From Halichoerus grypus (taxonomy: Eukaryota; Chordata; Mammalia; Carnivora; Phocidae), in the NCBI RefSeq assembly GCF_964656455.1, contig NW_027555008.1:1-64000 (forward strand): DNA of 64,000 bases. Direction: 5' to 3'. How positions within the stretch are numbered: the first letter of the stretch is position 1; every line of letters begins with the position of its first letter. Positions 1 through 12,534 of this stretch are shown here, one piece after another. The notes below the pieces were generated by a model. The model did not search any database, was not told where the DNA came from, and saw only the letters and a program-made list of their open reading frames with translations. Both the position numbers and the translations under genes were made by a program.

Positions 1-849
1 CTCGAAAGAGCTCCAGTTTCATGAATGTAGCATTCCTCTTACACGGGTGTGTGGAGGTCTAATATCCAGGCACCTCCCTCGAAGGAACAACAGTGTGGAG
101 AAAACGTGCTTTAGCTACCGTCCACCTCTCTGAAGGAGAAAACAGTTTACCTTGTACCAGGGGTGAGAGCCTGGGGAACGGGTTGCATTCATAACCCGGA
201 GGGAGAAACAGGCGGTGCAGAAGGCACCTCTCGAACCAGCTGTCGTTTCAAGAAACTAGCATTCCTCTTGCACGGGTGTGTGGAGCTTTAATATGCAGGC
301 ACCTCCCTCGAAGGAACGACAGTGTAGAGAAATCGTACTTTAGCTACTACGAACTCTCTGAAGCAGAATGCACTTTACGGTGTACCATGGGTGAGAGCCC
401 GGGGAACGGGTTCCATACATAGCACGGAGGGAGAAACAGGCCTGTGCAGAAAGCACCTCTCGAACCAGCTCCACTTGCATGAAACTAGCATTCCTCTTGC
501 CCGGCTGTGTGGAGCTTTAATATGCAGGCACCTCCCTCGAAGGAACGACAGTGTAGAGAAACTCTCCTTTAGCTACCTTCCACCTCTCTGCAAGAGAAAG
601 CAGTTTACGTTATCCACAGGTGAGAACCTGGGGAACGAGTTCCATACATAACACGGAGCTAGAAACAGGCTGTTGCAGACGGCCCCTCTCGAGCCAGCTC
701 TAGTTTCATGGAACTAGCATTCCACTTGCACGGGTGTGTGGAGGTCTCAAATGCAGGCACCTCCCTCGAAGGAACAACAGTGTAGAGAAACCGTGCTTTA
801 GCTAGCGTCCACCTCTCTGAAGGAGAAAACTGTGTACCTTGTACCAGGG
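1..849 (+). repeat. HOR copy H0, partial (end of M8, M9, M10, M11)
   Basis: The window opens inside a D-type monomer (M8), followed by M9 at 163, M10 at 391 and M11 at 620. M9 is 228 bp because one C is missing near 213 (GGCGG where other copies have GGCCGG). Its 3' half reads TACTACGAAC and GCACTTTACGG, which are M5 features, so this monomer is a mosaic of M9 and M5. M10 has CCACTTGC where other copies have CCAGTTGC. Confidence 0.95.
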
Positions 850-2456
850 GTGAGAGCCTGGGGAACGGGTTGCATTCATAACCCAGAGGGAGAAACAGGC
901 CAGTGCAGAAGGCACCTCTCGAACCAGCTGTCGTTTCAAGAAACTAGCATTCCTCTTGCACGGGTTTGGGGAGGTCTAAAATGCAGGCACCTCCCTCGAA
1001 GGAACGATAGTGTAGAGAAACCGTACTTTAGCTACCAACGAACTGTCTGAAGGAGAATGCACTTTACGGTGTACCACGGGTGAGAGCCCGGGGAACGGGT
1101 TCCATACGTAGCACGGAGGGAGAAACAGGCCGGTGCAGAAAGCACCTCTCGAACCAGCTCCAGTTTCATGAAACTAGCATTCCTCTTGCCCGGGTGTGTG
1201 GAGCTTTAATATGCAGGCACCTCCCTCGAAGGAACGACAGTGTAGAGAAACCGTCCTTTAGCTACGGTCCACCTCTCTGCAGGAGAAAGCAGTTTACGTT
1301 GTCCACGGGTGAGAAACTGCGGAACGAGTTGCATACATAACACGGAGCGAGAAACAGGCCGTTGCAGACGGCCCCTCTCGAGCCAGCTCTAGTTTCATGG
1401 AACTAGCATTCCACTTGCACGGGTGTGTGCAGGTCTAAAATACAGGCACCTCCCTCGAAGGAAAAACAGTGTAGAGAAACCGTGCTTTAGCTACCGTCCA
1501 CCTCTCTGAAGGAGGAAGCAGTTTACTGTGTACTGTGGGTGAGGGCCTGGGGAGCGGGTTCCATATGTAAATCCGAGGGAGACACAGGCCGGTGCAGAAG
1601 GTACTTCTCGAACGAGCTCCAGTTTCACGAATGTAGCATTCCTCTTACACGGGTGTGTGGAGGTCTAATATCCAGGCACCTCCCTCGAAGGAACAACAGT
1701 GTGGAAAAAACGTGCTTTAGCTACCGTCCAGCTCTGTGAAGGAGAAAGCAGTTTACGGTGTACCAGGAGTGAGAGCCTGGGGAACGGGTTGCATTCATAA
1801 CCCGGAGGGAGAAGCAGGCCGGTGCAGAAGGCACCTCTCGAACCAGCTGTCGTTTCAAGAAACTAGCATTCCTCTTGCACGGGTGTGTGGAGGTCCACAA
1901 TGCAGGCACCTCCCTCGAAGGAACAACAGTGTAGAGAAACCGTACTTTAGCTACTACGAACTCTCTGAAGCAGAATGCACTTTACGGTGTACCATGGGTG
2001 AGAGCCCGGGGATCGGGTTCCATACATAGCACGAAGGGAGAAACAGGCCTCTGCAGAAAGAACCTCTCGAACCAGCTCCAGTTTCATGAAACTAGCATTC
2101 CTCTTGCACGGGTGTGTGGAGCATTAATATGCAGGCACCTCCCTCGAAGGAACGACAGTGTAGAGAAACTGTCCTTTAGCTACCTTCCACCTCTCTGCAA
2201 GAGAAAGCTGTTTACGTTATCCACGGGTGAGAACCTGGGGAACGAGTTCCATACATAACACGCAGCTAGAAACAGGCTGTTGCAGACGGCCCCTCTCGAG
2301 CCAGCTCTAGTTTCATGGAACTAGCATTCCACTTGCACGGGTGTGTGGAGGTCTCAAATGCAGGCACCTCCCTCGAAGGAACAACAGTGTAGAGAAACCG
2401 TGCTTTAGCTAGCGTCCACCTCTCTGAAGGAGAAAACTGTGTACCTTGTACCAGGG
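850..2456 (+). repeat. HOR copy H1, 7-mer variant lacking one tetramer (1607 bp)
   Basis: Monomers start at 850, 1080, 1309, 1539, 1769, 1998 and 2227. The order is A B C D A B C, so the copy is exactly 918 bp (one ABCD tetramer) shorter than the standard 2525 bp. The last monomer begins as M7 (ACACGCAGCTAG near 2258) and ends as M11 (GTCTCAAATG at 2351), so it is a hybrid formed by unequal exchange. Its M5 reads CTGGGGAACGGG, a state shared with H4, where most left copies have CTGGGAAACGGG. Variants T1527 and A1706 were not noticed elsewhere. Confidence 0.95.
2264..2354 (+). other. Unequal-exchange junction, M7 to M11, creating the 7-mer
   Basis: The C at 2263 (ACACGCAG) is diagnostic of M7, and the C at 2355 (GTCTCAAATG, where M7 has GTCTAAAATG) is diagnostic of M11. 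The switch between the two type-C monomers therefore lies between these bases. Everything downstream, including GAAGGAGAAAACTGTG, is M11-like and leads directly into M1 of the next copy. Confidence 0.9.
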
Positions 2457-4970
2457 GTGAGAGCCTGGGGAACGGGTTGCATTCATAACCCAGAGGGAGA
2501 AACAGGCCAGTGCAGAAGGCACCTCTCGAACCAGCTGTCGTTTCAAGAAACTAGCATTCCTCTTGCACGGGTTTGGGGAGGTCTAAAATGCAGGCACCTC
2601 CCTCGAAGGAACGATAGTGTAGAGAAACCGTACTTTAGCTACCAACGAACTGTCTGAAGGAGAATGCACTTTACGGTGTACCACGGGTGAGAGCCCGGGG
2701 AACGGGTTCCATACGTAGCACGGAGGGAGAAACAGGCCGGTGCAGAAAGCACCTCTCGAACCAGCTCCAGTTTCATGAAACTAGCATTCCTCTTGCCCGG
2801 GTGTGTGGAGCTTTAATATGCAGGCACCTCCCTCGAAGGAACGACAGTGTAGAGAAACCGTCCTTTAGCTACGGTCCACCTCTCTGCAGGAGAAAGCAGT
2901 TTACGTTGTCCACGGGTGAGAAACTGCGGAACGAGTTGCATACATAACACGGAGCGAGAAACAGGCCGTTGCAGACGGCCCCTCTCGAGCCAGCTCTAGT
3001 TTCATGGAACTAGCATTCCACTTGCACGGGTGTGTGCAGGTCTAAAATACAGGCACCTCCCTCGAAGGAAAAACAGTGTAGAGAAACCGTGCTTTAGCTA
3101 CCGTCCACCTCTCTGAAGGAGGAAGCAGTTTACCGTGTACTGTGGGTGAGGGCCTGGGGAGCGGGTTCCATATGTAAATCCGAGGGAGACACAGGGAGAC
3201 ACAGGCCGGTGCAGAAGGTACTTCTCGAACGAGCTCCAGTTTCACGAATGTAGCATTCCTCTTACACGGGTGTGTGGAGGCCTAATATCCAGGCACCTCC
3301 CTCGAAGGAACAACAGTGTGGAGAAAACGTGCTTTAGCTACCGTCCAGCTCTGTGAAGGAGAAAGCAGTTTACGGTGTACCAGGAGTGAGAGCCTGGGAA
3401 ACGGGTTGCATTCATAACCCGGAGGGAGAAGCAGGCCGGTGCAGAAGGCACCTCTCGAACCAGCTGTCGTTTCAAGAAACTAGCATTCCTCTTGCACGGG
3501 TGTGTGGAGGTCCACAATGCAGGCACCTCCCTCGAAGGAACAACAGTGTAGAGAAACCGTACTTTAGCTACTACGAACTCTCTGAAGCAGAATGCACTTT
3601 ACGGTGTACCATGGGTGAGAGCCCGGGGAGAGGGAGAAACAGGCCTCTGCAGAAAGAACCTCTCGAACCAGCTCCAGTTTCATGAAACTAGCATTCCTCT
3701 TGCACGGGTGTGTGGAGCATTAATATGCAGGCACCTCCCTCGAAGGAACGACAGTGTAGAGAAACTGTCCTTTAGCTACCTTCCACCTCTCTGCAATAGA
3801 AAGCTGTTTACGTTATCCACGGGTGAGAACCTGGGGAACGAGTTCCATACATAACACGCAGCTAGAAACATGCTGTTGCAGACGGCCCCTCTCGAGCCAG
3901 CTCTAGTTTCATGGAACTAGCATTCCACTTGCACGGGTGTGTGGAGGTCTAAAATGCAGGCACCTCCCTCGAAGGAACAACAGTGCAGAGAAACCGTGCT
4001 TTAGCTAGCGTCCACCTCTCTGAAGGAGGAAGCAGTTTACCGTGTACTCTGGGTGAGAGCCTGGGGAACGGGTTCCATACGTAAATCCGAGGAAGAGACA
4101 GGCCGGTGCGGAAGGTACTTCTCGAAAGAGCTCCAGTTCCATGAATGTAGCATTCCTCTTACACGGGTGTGTGGAGGTCTAATATCCAGGCACCTCCCTC
4201 GAAGGAACAACAGTGTGGAGAAAACGTGCTTTAGCTACCGTCCACCTCTCTGAAGGAGAAAACAGTTTACCTTCTACCAGGGGTGAGAGCCTGGGGAACG
4301 GGTTGCATTCATAACCCGGAGGGAGAAACAGGCCGGTGCAGAAGGCACCTCTCGAACCAGCTGTCGTTTCAAGAAACTAGCATTCCTCTTGCACGGGTGT
4401 GTGGAGCTTTAATATGCAGGCACCTCCCTCGAAGGAACGACAGTGTAGAGAAACCGTACTTTAGCTCCTCCGAACTCTCTGAAGCAGAATGCAGTTTACG
4501 GTGTACCATGGGTGAGAGCCCGGGGAACGGGTTCCATACATAGCACGGAGGGAGAAACAGGCCTGTGCAGAAAGCACCTCTCGAACCAGCTCCAGTTGCA
4601 TGAAACTAGCATTCCTCTTGCCCGGCTGTGTGGAGCTTTAACATGCAGGCACCTCCCTCGAAGGAACGACAGTGTAGAGAAACTCTCCTTTAGCTACCTT
4701 CCACCTCTCTGCAAGAGAAAGCAGTTTACGTTATCCACAGGTGAGAACCTGGGGAACGAGTTCCATACATAACACGGAGCTTGAAACAGGCTGTTGCAGA
4801 CGGCCCCTCTCGAGCCAGCTCTAGTTTCATGGAACTAGCATTCCACTTGCACGGGTGTGTGGAGGTCTCAAATGCAGGCACCTCCCTCGAAGGAACAACA
4901 GTGTAGAGAAACCGTGCTTTAGCTAGCGTCCACCTCTCTGAAGGAGAAAACTGTGTACCTTGTACCAGGG
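2457..4970 (+). repeat. HOR copy H2, 11-mer with a 10 bp duplication and a 21 bp deletion (2514 bp)
   Basis: An eleven-monomer copy shortened by a net 11 bp. M4 contains GGGAGACACA twice in tandem (3184-3193 and 3194-3203). M6 lacks 21 bp at about 3631, where GAGCCCGGGGA runs directly into GAGGGAGAAAC. Further variants shared with H5 are C3281, T3797 and G4110. M7 reads AACATGCTG where most copies have AACAGGCTG. Confidence 0.95.
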
Positions 4971-7495
4971 GTGAGAGCCTGGGGAACGGGTTGCATTCAT
5001 AACCCAGAGGGAGAAACAGGCCAGTGCAGAAGGCACCTCTCGAACCAGCTGTCGTTTCAAGAAACTAGCATTCCTCTTGCACGGGTTTGGGGAGGTCTAA
5101 AATGCAGGCACCTCCCTCGAAGGAACGATAGTGTAGAGAAACCGTACTTTAGCTACCAACGAACTGTCTGAAGGAGAATGCACTTTACGGTGTACCACGG
5201 GTGAGAGCCCGGGGAACGGGTTCCATACGTAGCACGGAGGGAGAAACAGGCCGGTGCAGAAAGCACCTCTCGAACCAGCTCCAGTTTCATGAAACTAGCA
5301 TTCCTCTTGCCCGGGTGTGTGGAGCTTTAATATGCAGGCACCTCCCTCGAAGGAACGACAGTGTAGAGAAACCGTCCTTTAGCTACGGTCCACCTCTCTG
5401 CAGGAGAAAGCAGTTTACGTTGTCCACGGGTGAGAAACTGCGGAACGAGTTGCATACATAACACGGAGCGAGAAACAGGCCGTTGCAGACGGCCCCTCTC
5501 GAGCCAGCTCTAGTTTCATGGAACTAGCATTCCACTTGCACGGGTGTGTGCAGGTCTAAAATACAGGCACCTCCCTCGAAGGAAAAACAGTGTAGAGAAA
5601 CCGTGCTTTAGCTACCGTCCACCTCTCTGAAGGAGGAAGCAGTTTACCGTGTACTGTGGGTGAGGGCCTGGGGAGCGGGTTCCATATGTAAATCCGAGGG
5701 AGACACAGGCCGGTGCAGAAGGTACTTCTCGAACGAGCTCCAGTTTCACGAATGTAGCATTCCTCTTACACGGGTGTGTGGAGGTCTAATATCCAGGCAC
5801 CTCCCTCGAAGGAACAACAGTGTGGAGAAAACGTGCTTTAGCTACCGTCCAGCTCTGTGAAGGAGAAAGCAGTTTACGGTGTACCAGGAGTGAGAGCCTG
5901 GGAAACGGGTTGCATTCATAACCCGGAGGGAGAAGCAGGCCGGTGCAGAAGGCACCTCTCGAACCAGCTGTCGTTTCAAGAAACTAGCCTTCCTCTTGCA
6001 CGGGTGTGTGGAGGTCCACAATGCAGGCACCTCCCTCGAAGGAACAACAGTGTAGAGAAACCGTACTTTAGCTACTACGAACTCTCTGAAGCAGAATGCA
6101 CTTTACGGTGTACCATGGGTGAGAGCCCGGGGATCGGGTTCCATACATAGCACGAAGGGAGAAACAGGCCTCTGCAGAAAGAACCTCTCGAACCAGCTCC
6201 AGTTTCATGAAACTAGCATTCCTCTTGCACGGGTGTGTGGAGCATTAATATGCAGGCACCTCCCTCGAAGGAACGACAGTGTAGAGAAACTGTCCTTTAG
6301 CTACCTTCCACCTCTCTGCAAGAGAAAGCTGTTTACGTTATCCACGGGTGAGAACCTGGGGAACGAGTTCCATACATAACACGCAGCTAGAAACATGCTG
6401 TTGCAGACGGCCCCTCTCGAGCCAGCTCTAGTTTCATGGAACTAGCATTCCACTTGCACGGGTGTGTGGAGGTCTAAAATGCAGGCACCTCCCTCGAAGG
6501 AACAACAGTGCAGAGAAACCGTGCTTTAGCTAGCGTCCACCTCTCTGAAGGAGGAAGCAGTTTACCGTGTACTCTGGGTGAGAGCCTGGGGAACGGGTTC
6601 CATACGTAAATCCGAGGAAGAGACAGGCCGGTGCAGAAGGTACTTCTCGAAAGAGCTCCAGTTCCATGAATGTAGCATTCCTCTTACACGGGTGTGTGGA
6701 GGTCTAATATCCAGGCACCTCCCTCGAAGGAACAACAGTGTGGAGAAAACGTGCTTTAGCTACCGTCCACCTCTCTGAAGGAGAAAACAGTTTACCTTCT
6801 ACCAGGGGTGAGAGCCTGGGGAACGGGTTGCATTCATAACCCGGAGGGAGAAACAGGCCGGTGCAGAAGGCACCTCTCGAACCAGCTGTCGTTTCAAGAA
6901 ACTAGCATTCCTCTTGCACGGGTGTGTGGAGCTTTAATATGCAGGCACCTCCCTCGAAGGAACGACAGTGTAGAGAAACCGTACTTTAGCTCCTCCGAAC
7001 TCTCTGAAGCAGAATGCAGTTTACGGTGTACCATGGGTGAGAGCCCGGGGAACGGGTTCCATACATAGCACGGAGGGAGAAACAGGCCTGTGCAGAAAGC
7101 ACCTCTCGAACCAGCTCCAGTTGCATGAAACTAGCATTCCTCTTGCCCGGCTGTGTGGAGCTTTAACATGCAGGCACCTCCCTCGAAGGAACGACAGTGT
7201 AGAGAAACTCTCCTTTAGCTACCTTCCACCTCTCTGCAAGAGAAAGCAGTTTACGTTATCCACAGGTGAGAACCTGGGGAACGAGTTCCATACATAACAC
7301 GGAGCTTGAAACAGGCTGTTGCAGACGGCCCCTCTCGAGCCAGCTCTAGTTTCATGGAACTAGCATTCCACTTGCACGGGTGTGTGGAGGTCTCAAATGC
7401 AGGCACCTCCCTCGAAGGAACAACAGTGTAGAGAAACCGTGCTTTAGCTAGCGTCCACCTCTCTGAAGGAGAAAACTGTGTACCTTGTACCAGGG
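4971..7495 (+). repeat. HOR copy H3, 11-mer (2525 bp)
   Basis: Monomers start at 4971, 5201, 5430, 5660, 5890, 6119, 6348, 6578, 6808, 7037 and 7266, with lengths 230, 229, 230, 230, 229, 229, 230, 230, 229, 229 and 230. XhoI sites fall at 5498, 6416 and 7334, 918 bp apart. C5989 in M5 was not seen elsewhere. M11 has GAGCTTGAAAC, shared with H2 and H5; M7 has AACATGCTG as in H2. Confidence 0.97.
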
Positions 7496-10020
7496 GTGAG
7501 AGCCTGGGGAACGGGTTGCATTCATAACCCAGAGGGAGAAACAGGCCAGTGCAGAAGGCACCTCTCGAACCAGCTGTCGTTTCAAGAAACTAGCATTCCT
7601 CTTGCACGGGTTTGGGGAGGTCTAAAATGCAGGCACCTCCCTCGAAGGAACGATAGTGTAGAGAAACCGTACTTTAGCTACCAACGAACTGTCTGAAGGA
7701 GAATGCACTTTACGGTGTACCACGGGTGAGAGCCCGGGGAACGGGTTCCATACGTAGCACGGAGGGAGAAACAGGCCGGTGCAGAAAGCACCCCTCGAAC
7801 CAGCTCCAGTTTCATGAAACTAGCATTCCTCTTGCCCGGGTGTGTGGAGCTTTAATATGCAGGCACCTCCCTCGAAGGAACGACAGTGTAGAGAAACCGT
7901 CCTTTAGCTACGGTCCACCTCTCTGCAGGAGAAAGCAGTTTACGTTGTCCACGGGTGATAAACTGCGGAACGAGTTGCATACATAACACGGAGCGAGAAA
8001 CAGGCCGTTGCAGACGGCCCCTCTCGAGCCAGCTCTAGTTTCATGGAACTAGCATTCCACTTGCACGGGTGTGTGCAGGTCTAAAATACAGGCACCTCCC
8101 TCGAAGGAAAAACAGTGTAGAGAAACCGTGCTTTAGCTACCGTCCACCTCTCTGAAGGAGGAAGCAGTTTACCGTGTACTGTGGGTGAGGGCCTGGGGAG
8201 CGGGTTCCATATGTAAATCCGAGGGAGACACAGGCCGGTGCAGAAGGTACTTCTCGAACGAGCTCCAGTTTCACGAATGTAGCATTCCTCTTACACGGGT
8301 GTGTGGAGGTCTAATATCCAGGCACCTCCCTCGAAGGAACAACAGTGTGGAGAAAACGTGCTTTAGCTACCGTCCAGCTCTGTGAAGGAGAAAGCAGTTT
8401 ACGGTGTACCAGGAGTGAGAGCCTGGGGAACGGGTTGCATTCATAACCCGGAGGGAGAAGCAGGCCGGTGCAGAAGGCACCTCTCGAACCAGCTGTCGTT
8501 TCAAGAAACTAGCATTCCTCTTGCACGGGTGTGTGGAGGTCCACAATGCAGGCACCTCCCTCGAAGGAACAACAGTGTAGAGAAACCGTACTTTAGCTAC
8601 TACGAACTCTCTGAAGCAGAATGCACTTTACGGTGTACCATGGGTGAGAGCCCGGGGATCGGGTTCCATACATAGCACGAAGGGAGAAACAGGCCTCTGC
8701 AGAAAGAACCTCTCGAACCAGCTCCAGTTTCATGAAACTAGCATTCCTCTTGCACGGGTGTGTGGAGCATTAATATGCAGGCACCTCCCTCGAAGGAACG
8801 ACAGTGTAGAGAAACTGTCCTTTAGCTACCTTCCACCTCTCTGCAAGAGAAAGCTGTTTACGTTATCCACGGGTGAGAACCTGGGGAACGAGTTCCATAC
8901 ATAACACGCAGCTAGAAACAGGCTGTTGCAGACGGCCCCTCTCGAGCCAGCTCTAGTTTCATGGAACTAGCATTCCACTTGCACGGGTGTGTGGAGGTCT
9001 AAAATGCAGGCACCTCCCTCGAAGGAACAACAGTGCAGAGAAACCGTGCTTTAGCTAGCGTCCACCTCTCTGAAGGAGGAAGCAGTTTACCGTGTACTCT
9101 GGGTGAGAGCCTGGGGAACGGGTTCCATACGTAAATCCGAGGAAGAGACAGGCCGGTGCAGAAGGTACTTCTCGAAAGAGCTCCAGTTTCATAAATGTAG
9201 CATTCCTCTTACACGGGTGTGTGGAGGTCTAATATCCAGGCACCTCCCTCGAAGGAACAACAGTGTGGAGAAAACGTGCTTTAGCTACCGTCCACCTCTC
9301 TGAAGGAGAAAACAGTTTACCTTGTACCAGGGGTGAGAGCCTGGGGAACGGGTTGCATTCATAACCCGGAGGGAGAAACAGGCCGGTGCAGAAGGCACCT
9401 CTCGAACCAGCTGTCGTTTCAAGAAACTAGCATTCCTCTTGCACGGGTGTGTGGAGCTTTAATATGCAGGCACCTCCCTCGAAGGAACGACAGTGTAGAG
9501 AAACCGTACTTTAGCTCCTCCGAACTCTCTGAAGCAGAATGCAGTTTACGGTGTACCATGGGTGAGAGCCCGGGGAACGGGTTCCATACATAGCACGGAG
9601 GGAGAAACAGGCCTGTGCAGAAAGCACCTCTCGAACCAGCTCCAGTTGCATGAAACTAGCATTCCTCTTGCCCGGCTGTGTGGAGCTTTAACATGCAGGC
9701 ACCTCCCTCGAAGGAACGACAGTGTAGAGAAACTCTCCTTTAGCTACCTTCCACCTCTCTGCAAGAGAAAGCAGTTTACGTTATCCACAGGTGAGAACCT
9801 GGGGAACGAGTTCCATACATAACACGGAGCTAGAAACAGGCTGTTGCAGACGGCCCCTCTCGAGCCAGCTCTAGTTTCATGGAACTAGCATTCCACTTGC
9901 ACGGGTGTGTGGAGGTCTCAAATGCAGGCACCTCCCTCGAAGGAACAACAGTGTAGAGAAACCGTGCTTTAGCTAGCGTCCACCTCTCTGAAGGAGAAAA
10001 CTGTGTACCTTGTACCAGGG
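7496..10020 (+). repeat. HOR copy H4, 11-mer (2525 bp)
   Basis: A standard eleven-monomer unit of the left haplotype (M5 with GGTCCACAATG, M9 with GCTCCTCCGAAC). Its M5 has CTGGGGAACGGG, shared with H1. Variants seen only here are C7793 in M2, T7959 at the head of M3 (GTGATAAAC) and A9193 in M8. Confidence 0.96.
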
Positions 10021-12534
10021 GTGAGAGCCTGGGGAACGGGTTGCATTCATAACCCAGAGGGAGAAACAGGCCAGTGCAGAAGGCACCTCTCGAACCAGCT
10101 GTCGTTTCAAGAAACTAGCATTCCTCTTGCACGGGTTTGGGGAGGTCTAAAATGCAGGCACCTCCCTCGAAGGAACGATAGTGTAGAGAAACCGTACTTT
10201 AGCTACCAACGAACTGTCTGAAGGAGAATGCACTTTACGGTGTACCACGGGTGAGAGCCCGGGGAACGGGTTCCATACGTAGCACGGAGGGAGAAACAGG
10301 CCGGTGCAGAAAGCACCTCTCGAACCAGCTCCAGTTTCATGAAACTAGCATTCCTCTTGCCCGGGTGTGTGGAGCTTTAATATGCAGGCACCTCCCTCGA
10401 AGGAACGACAGTGTAGAGAAACCGTCCTTTAGCTACGGTCCACCTCTCTGCAGGAGAAAGCAGTTTACGTTGTCCACGGGTGAGAAACTGCGGAACGAGT
10501 TGCATACATAACACGGAGCGAGAAACAGGCCGTTGCAGACGGCCCCTCTCGAGCCAGCTCTAGTTTCATGGAACTAGCATTCCACTTGCACGGGTGTGTG
10601 CAGGTCTAAAATACAGGCACCTCCCTCGAAGGAAAAACAGTGTAGAGAAACCGTGCTTTAGCTACCGTCCACCTCTCTGAAGGAGGAAGCAGTTTACCGT
10701 GTACTGTGGGTGAGGGCCTGGGGAGCGGGTTCCATATGTAAATCCGAGGGAGACACAGGGAGACACAGGCCGGTGCAGAAGGTACTTCTCGAACGAGCTC
10801 CAGTTTCACGAATGTAGCATTCCTCTTACACGGGTGTGTGGAGGCCTAATATCCAGGCACCTCCCTCGAAGGAACAACAGTGTGGAGAAAACGTGCTTTA
10901 GCTACCGTCCAGCTCTGTGAAGGAGAAAGCAGTTTACGGTGTACCAGGAGTGAGAGCCTGGGAAACGGGTTGCATTCATAACCCGGAGGGAGAAGCAGGC
11001 CGGTGCAGAAGGCACCTCTCGAACCAGCTGTCGTTTCAAGAAACTAGCATTCCTCTTGCACGGGTGTGTGGAGGTCCACAATGCAGGCACCTCCCTCGAA
11101 GGAACAACAGTGTAGAGAAACCGTACTTTAGCTACTACGAACTCTCTGAAGCAGAATGCACTTTACGGTGTACCATGGGTGAGAGCCCGGGGAGAGGGAG
11201 AAACAGGCCTCTGCAGAAAGAACCTCTCGAACCAGCTCCAGTTTCATGAAACTAGCATTCCTCTTGCACGGGTGTGTGGAGCATTAATATGCAGGCACCT
11301 CCCTCGAAGGAACGACAGTGTAGAGAAACTGTCCTTTAGCTACCTTCCACCTCTCTGCAATAGAAAGCTGTTTACGTTATCCACGGGTGAGAACCTGGGG
11401 AACGAGTTCCATACATAACACGCAGCTAGAAACATGCTGTTGCAGACGGCCCCTCTCGAGCCAGCTCTAGTTTCATGGAACTAGCATTCCACTTGCACGG
11501 GTGTGTGGAGGTCTAAAATGCAGGCACCTCCCTCGAAGGAACAACAGTGCAGAGAAACCGTGCTTTAGCTAGCGTCCACCTCTCTGAAGGAGGAAGCAGT
11601 TTACCGTGTACTCTGGGTGAGAGCCTGGGGAACGGGTTCCATACGTAAATCCGAGGAAGAGACAGGCCGGTGCGGAAGGTACTTCTCGAAAGAGCTCCAG
11701 TTCCATGAATGTAGCATTCCTCTTACACGGGTGTGTGGAGGTCTAATATCCAGGCACCTCCCTCGAAGGAACAACAGTGTGGAGAAAACGTGCTTTAGCT
11801 ACCGTCCACCTCTCTGAAGGAGAAAACAGTTTACCTTCTACCAGGGGTGAGAGCCTGGGGAACGGGTTGCATTCATAACCCGGAGGGAGAAACAGGCCGG
11901 TGCAGAAGGCACCTCTCGAACCAGCTGTCGTTTCAAGAAACTAGCATTCCTCTTGCACGGGTGTGTGGAGCTTTAATATGCAGGCACCTCCCTCGAAGGA
12001 ACGACAGTGTAGAGAAACCGTACTTTAGCTCCTCCGAACTCTCTGAAGCAGAATGCAGTTTACGGTGTACCATGGGTGAGAGCCCGGGGAACGGGTTCCA
12101 TACATAGCACGGAGGGAGAAACAGGCCTGTGCAGAAAGCACCTCTCGAACCAGCTCCAGTTGCATGAAACTAGCATTCCTCTTGCCCGGCTGTGTGGAGC
12201 TTTAACATGCAGGCACCTCCCTCGAAGGAACGACAGTGTAGAGAAACTCTCCTTTAGCTACCTTCCACCTCTCTGCAAGAGAAAGCAGTTTACGTTATCC
12301 ACAGGTGAGAACCTGGGGAACGAGTTCCATACATAACACGGAGCTTGAAACAGGCTGTTGCAGACGGCCCCTCTCGAGCCAGCTCTAGTTTCATGGAACT
12401 AGCATTCCACTTGCACGGGTGTGTGGAGGTCTCAAATGCAGGCACCTCCCTCGAAGGAACAACAGTGTAGAGAAACCGTGCTTTAGCTAGCGTCCACCTC
12501 TCTGAAGGAGAAAACTGTGTACCTTGTACCAGGG
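10021..12534 (+). repeat. HOR copy H5, 11-mer with the same two indels as H2 (2514 bp)
   Basis: Carries the same tandem GGGAGACACA duplication (10748-10757 and 10758-10767) and the same 21 bp deletion (about 11195) as H2. It also shares C10845, T11361 and G11674. All five shared features lie exactly 7564 bp downstream of their H2 counterparts, so the two copies descend from one parent through a multi-HOR duplication. Confidence 0.96.

Noticed and set aside
3184..3203. The 10 bp GGGAGACACA duplication as an expanding microsatellite.
   Set aside because: Only two units are present, and only in H2 and H5, where it is inherited by duplication. There is no sign of further expansion.
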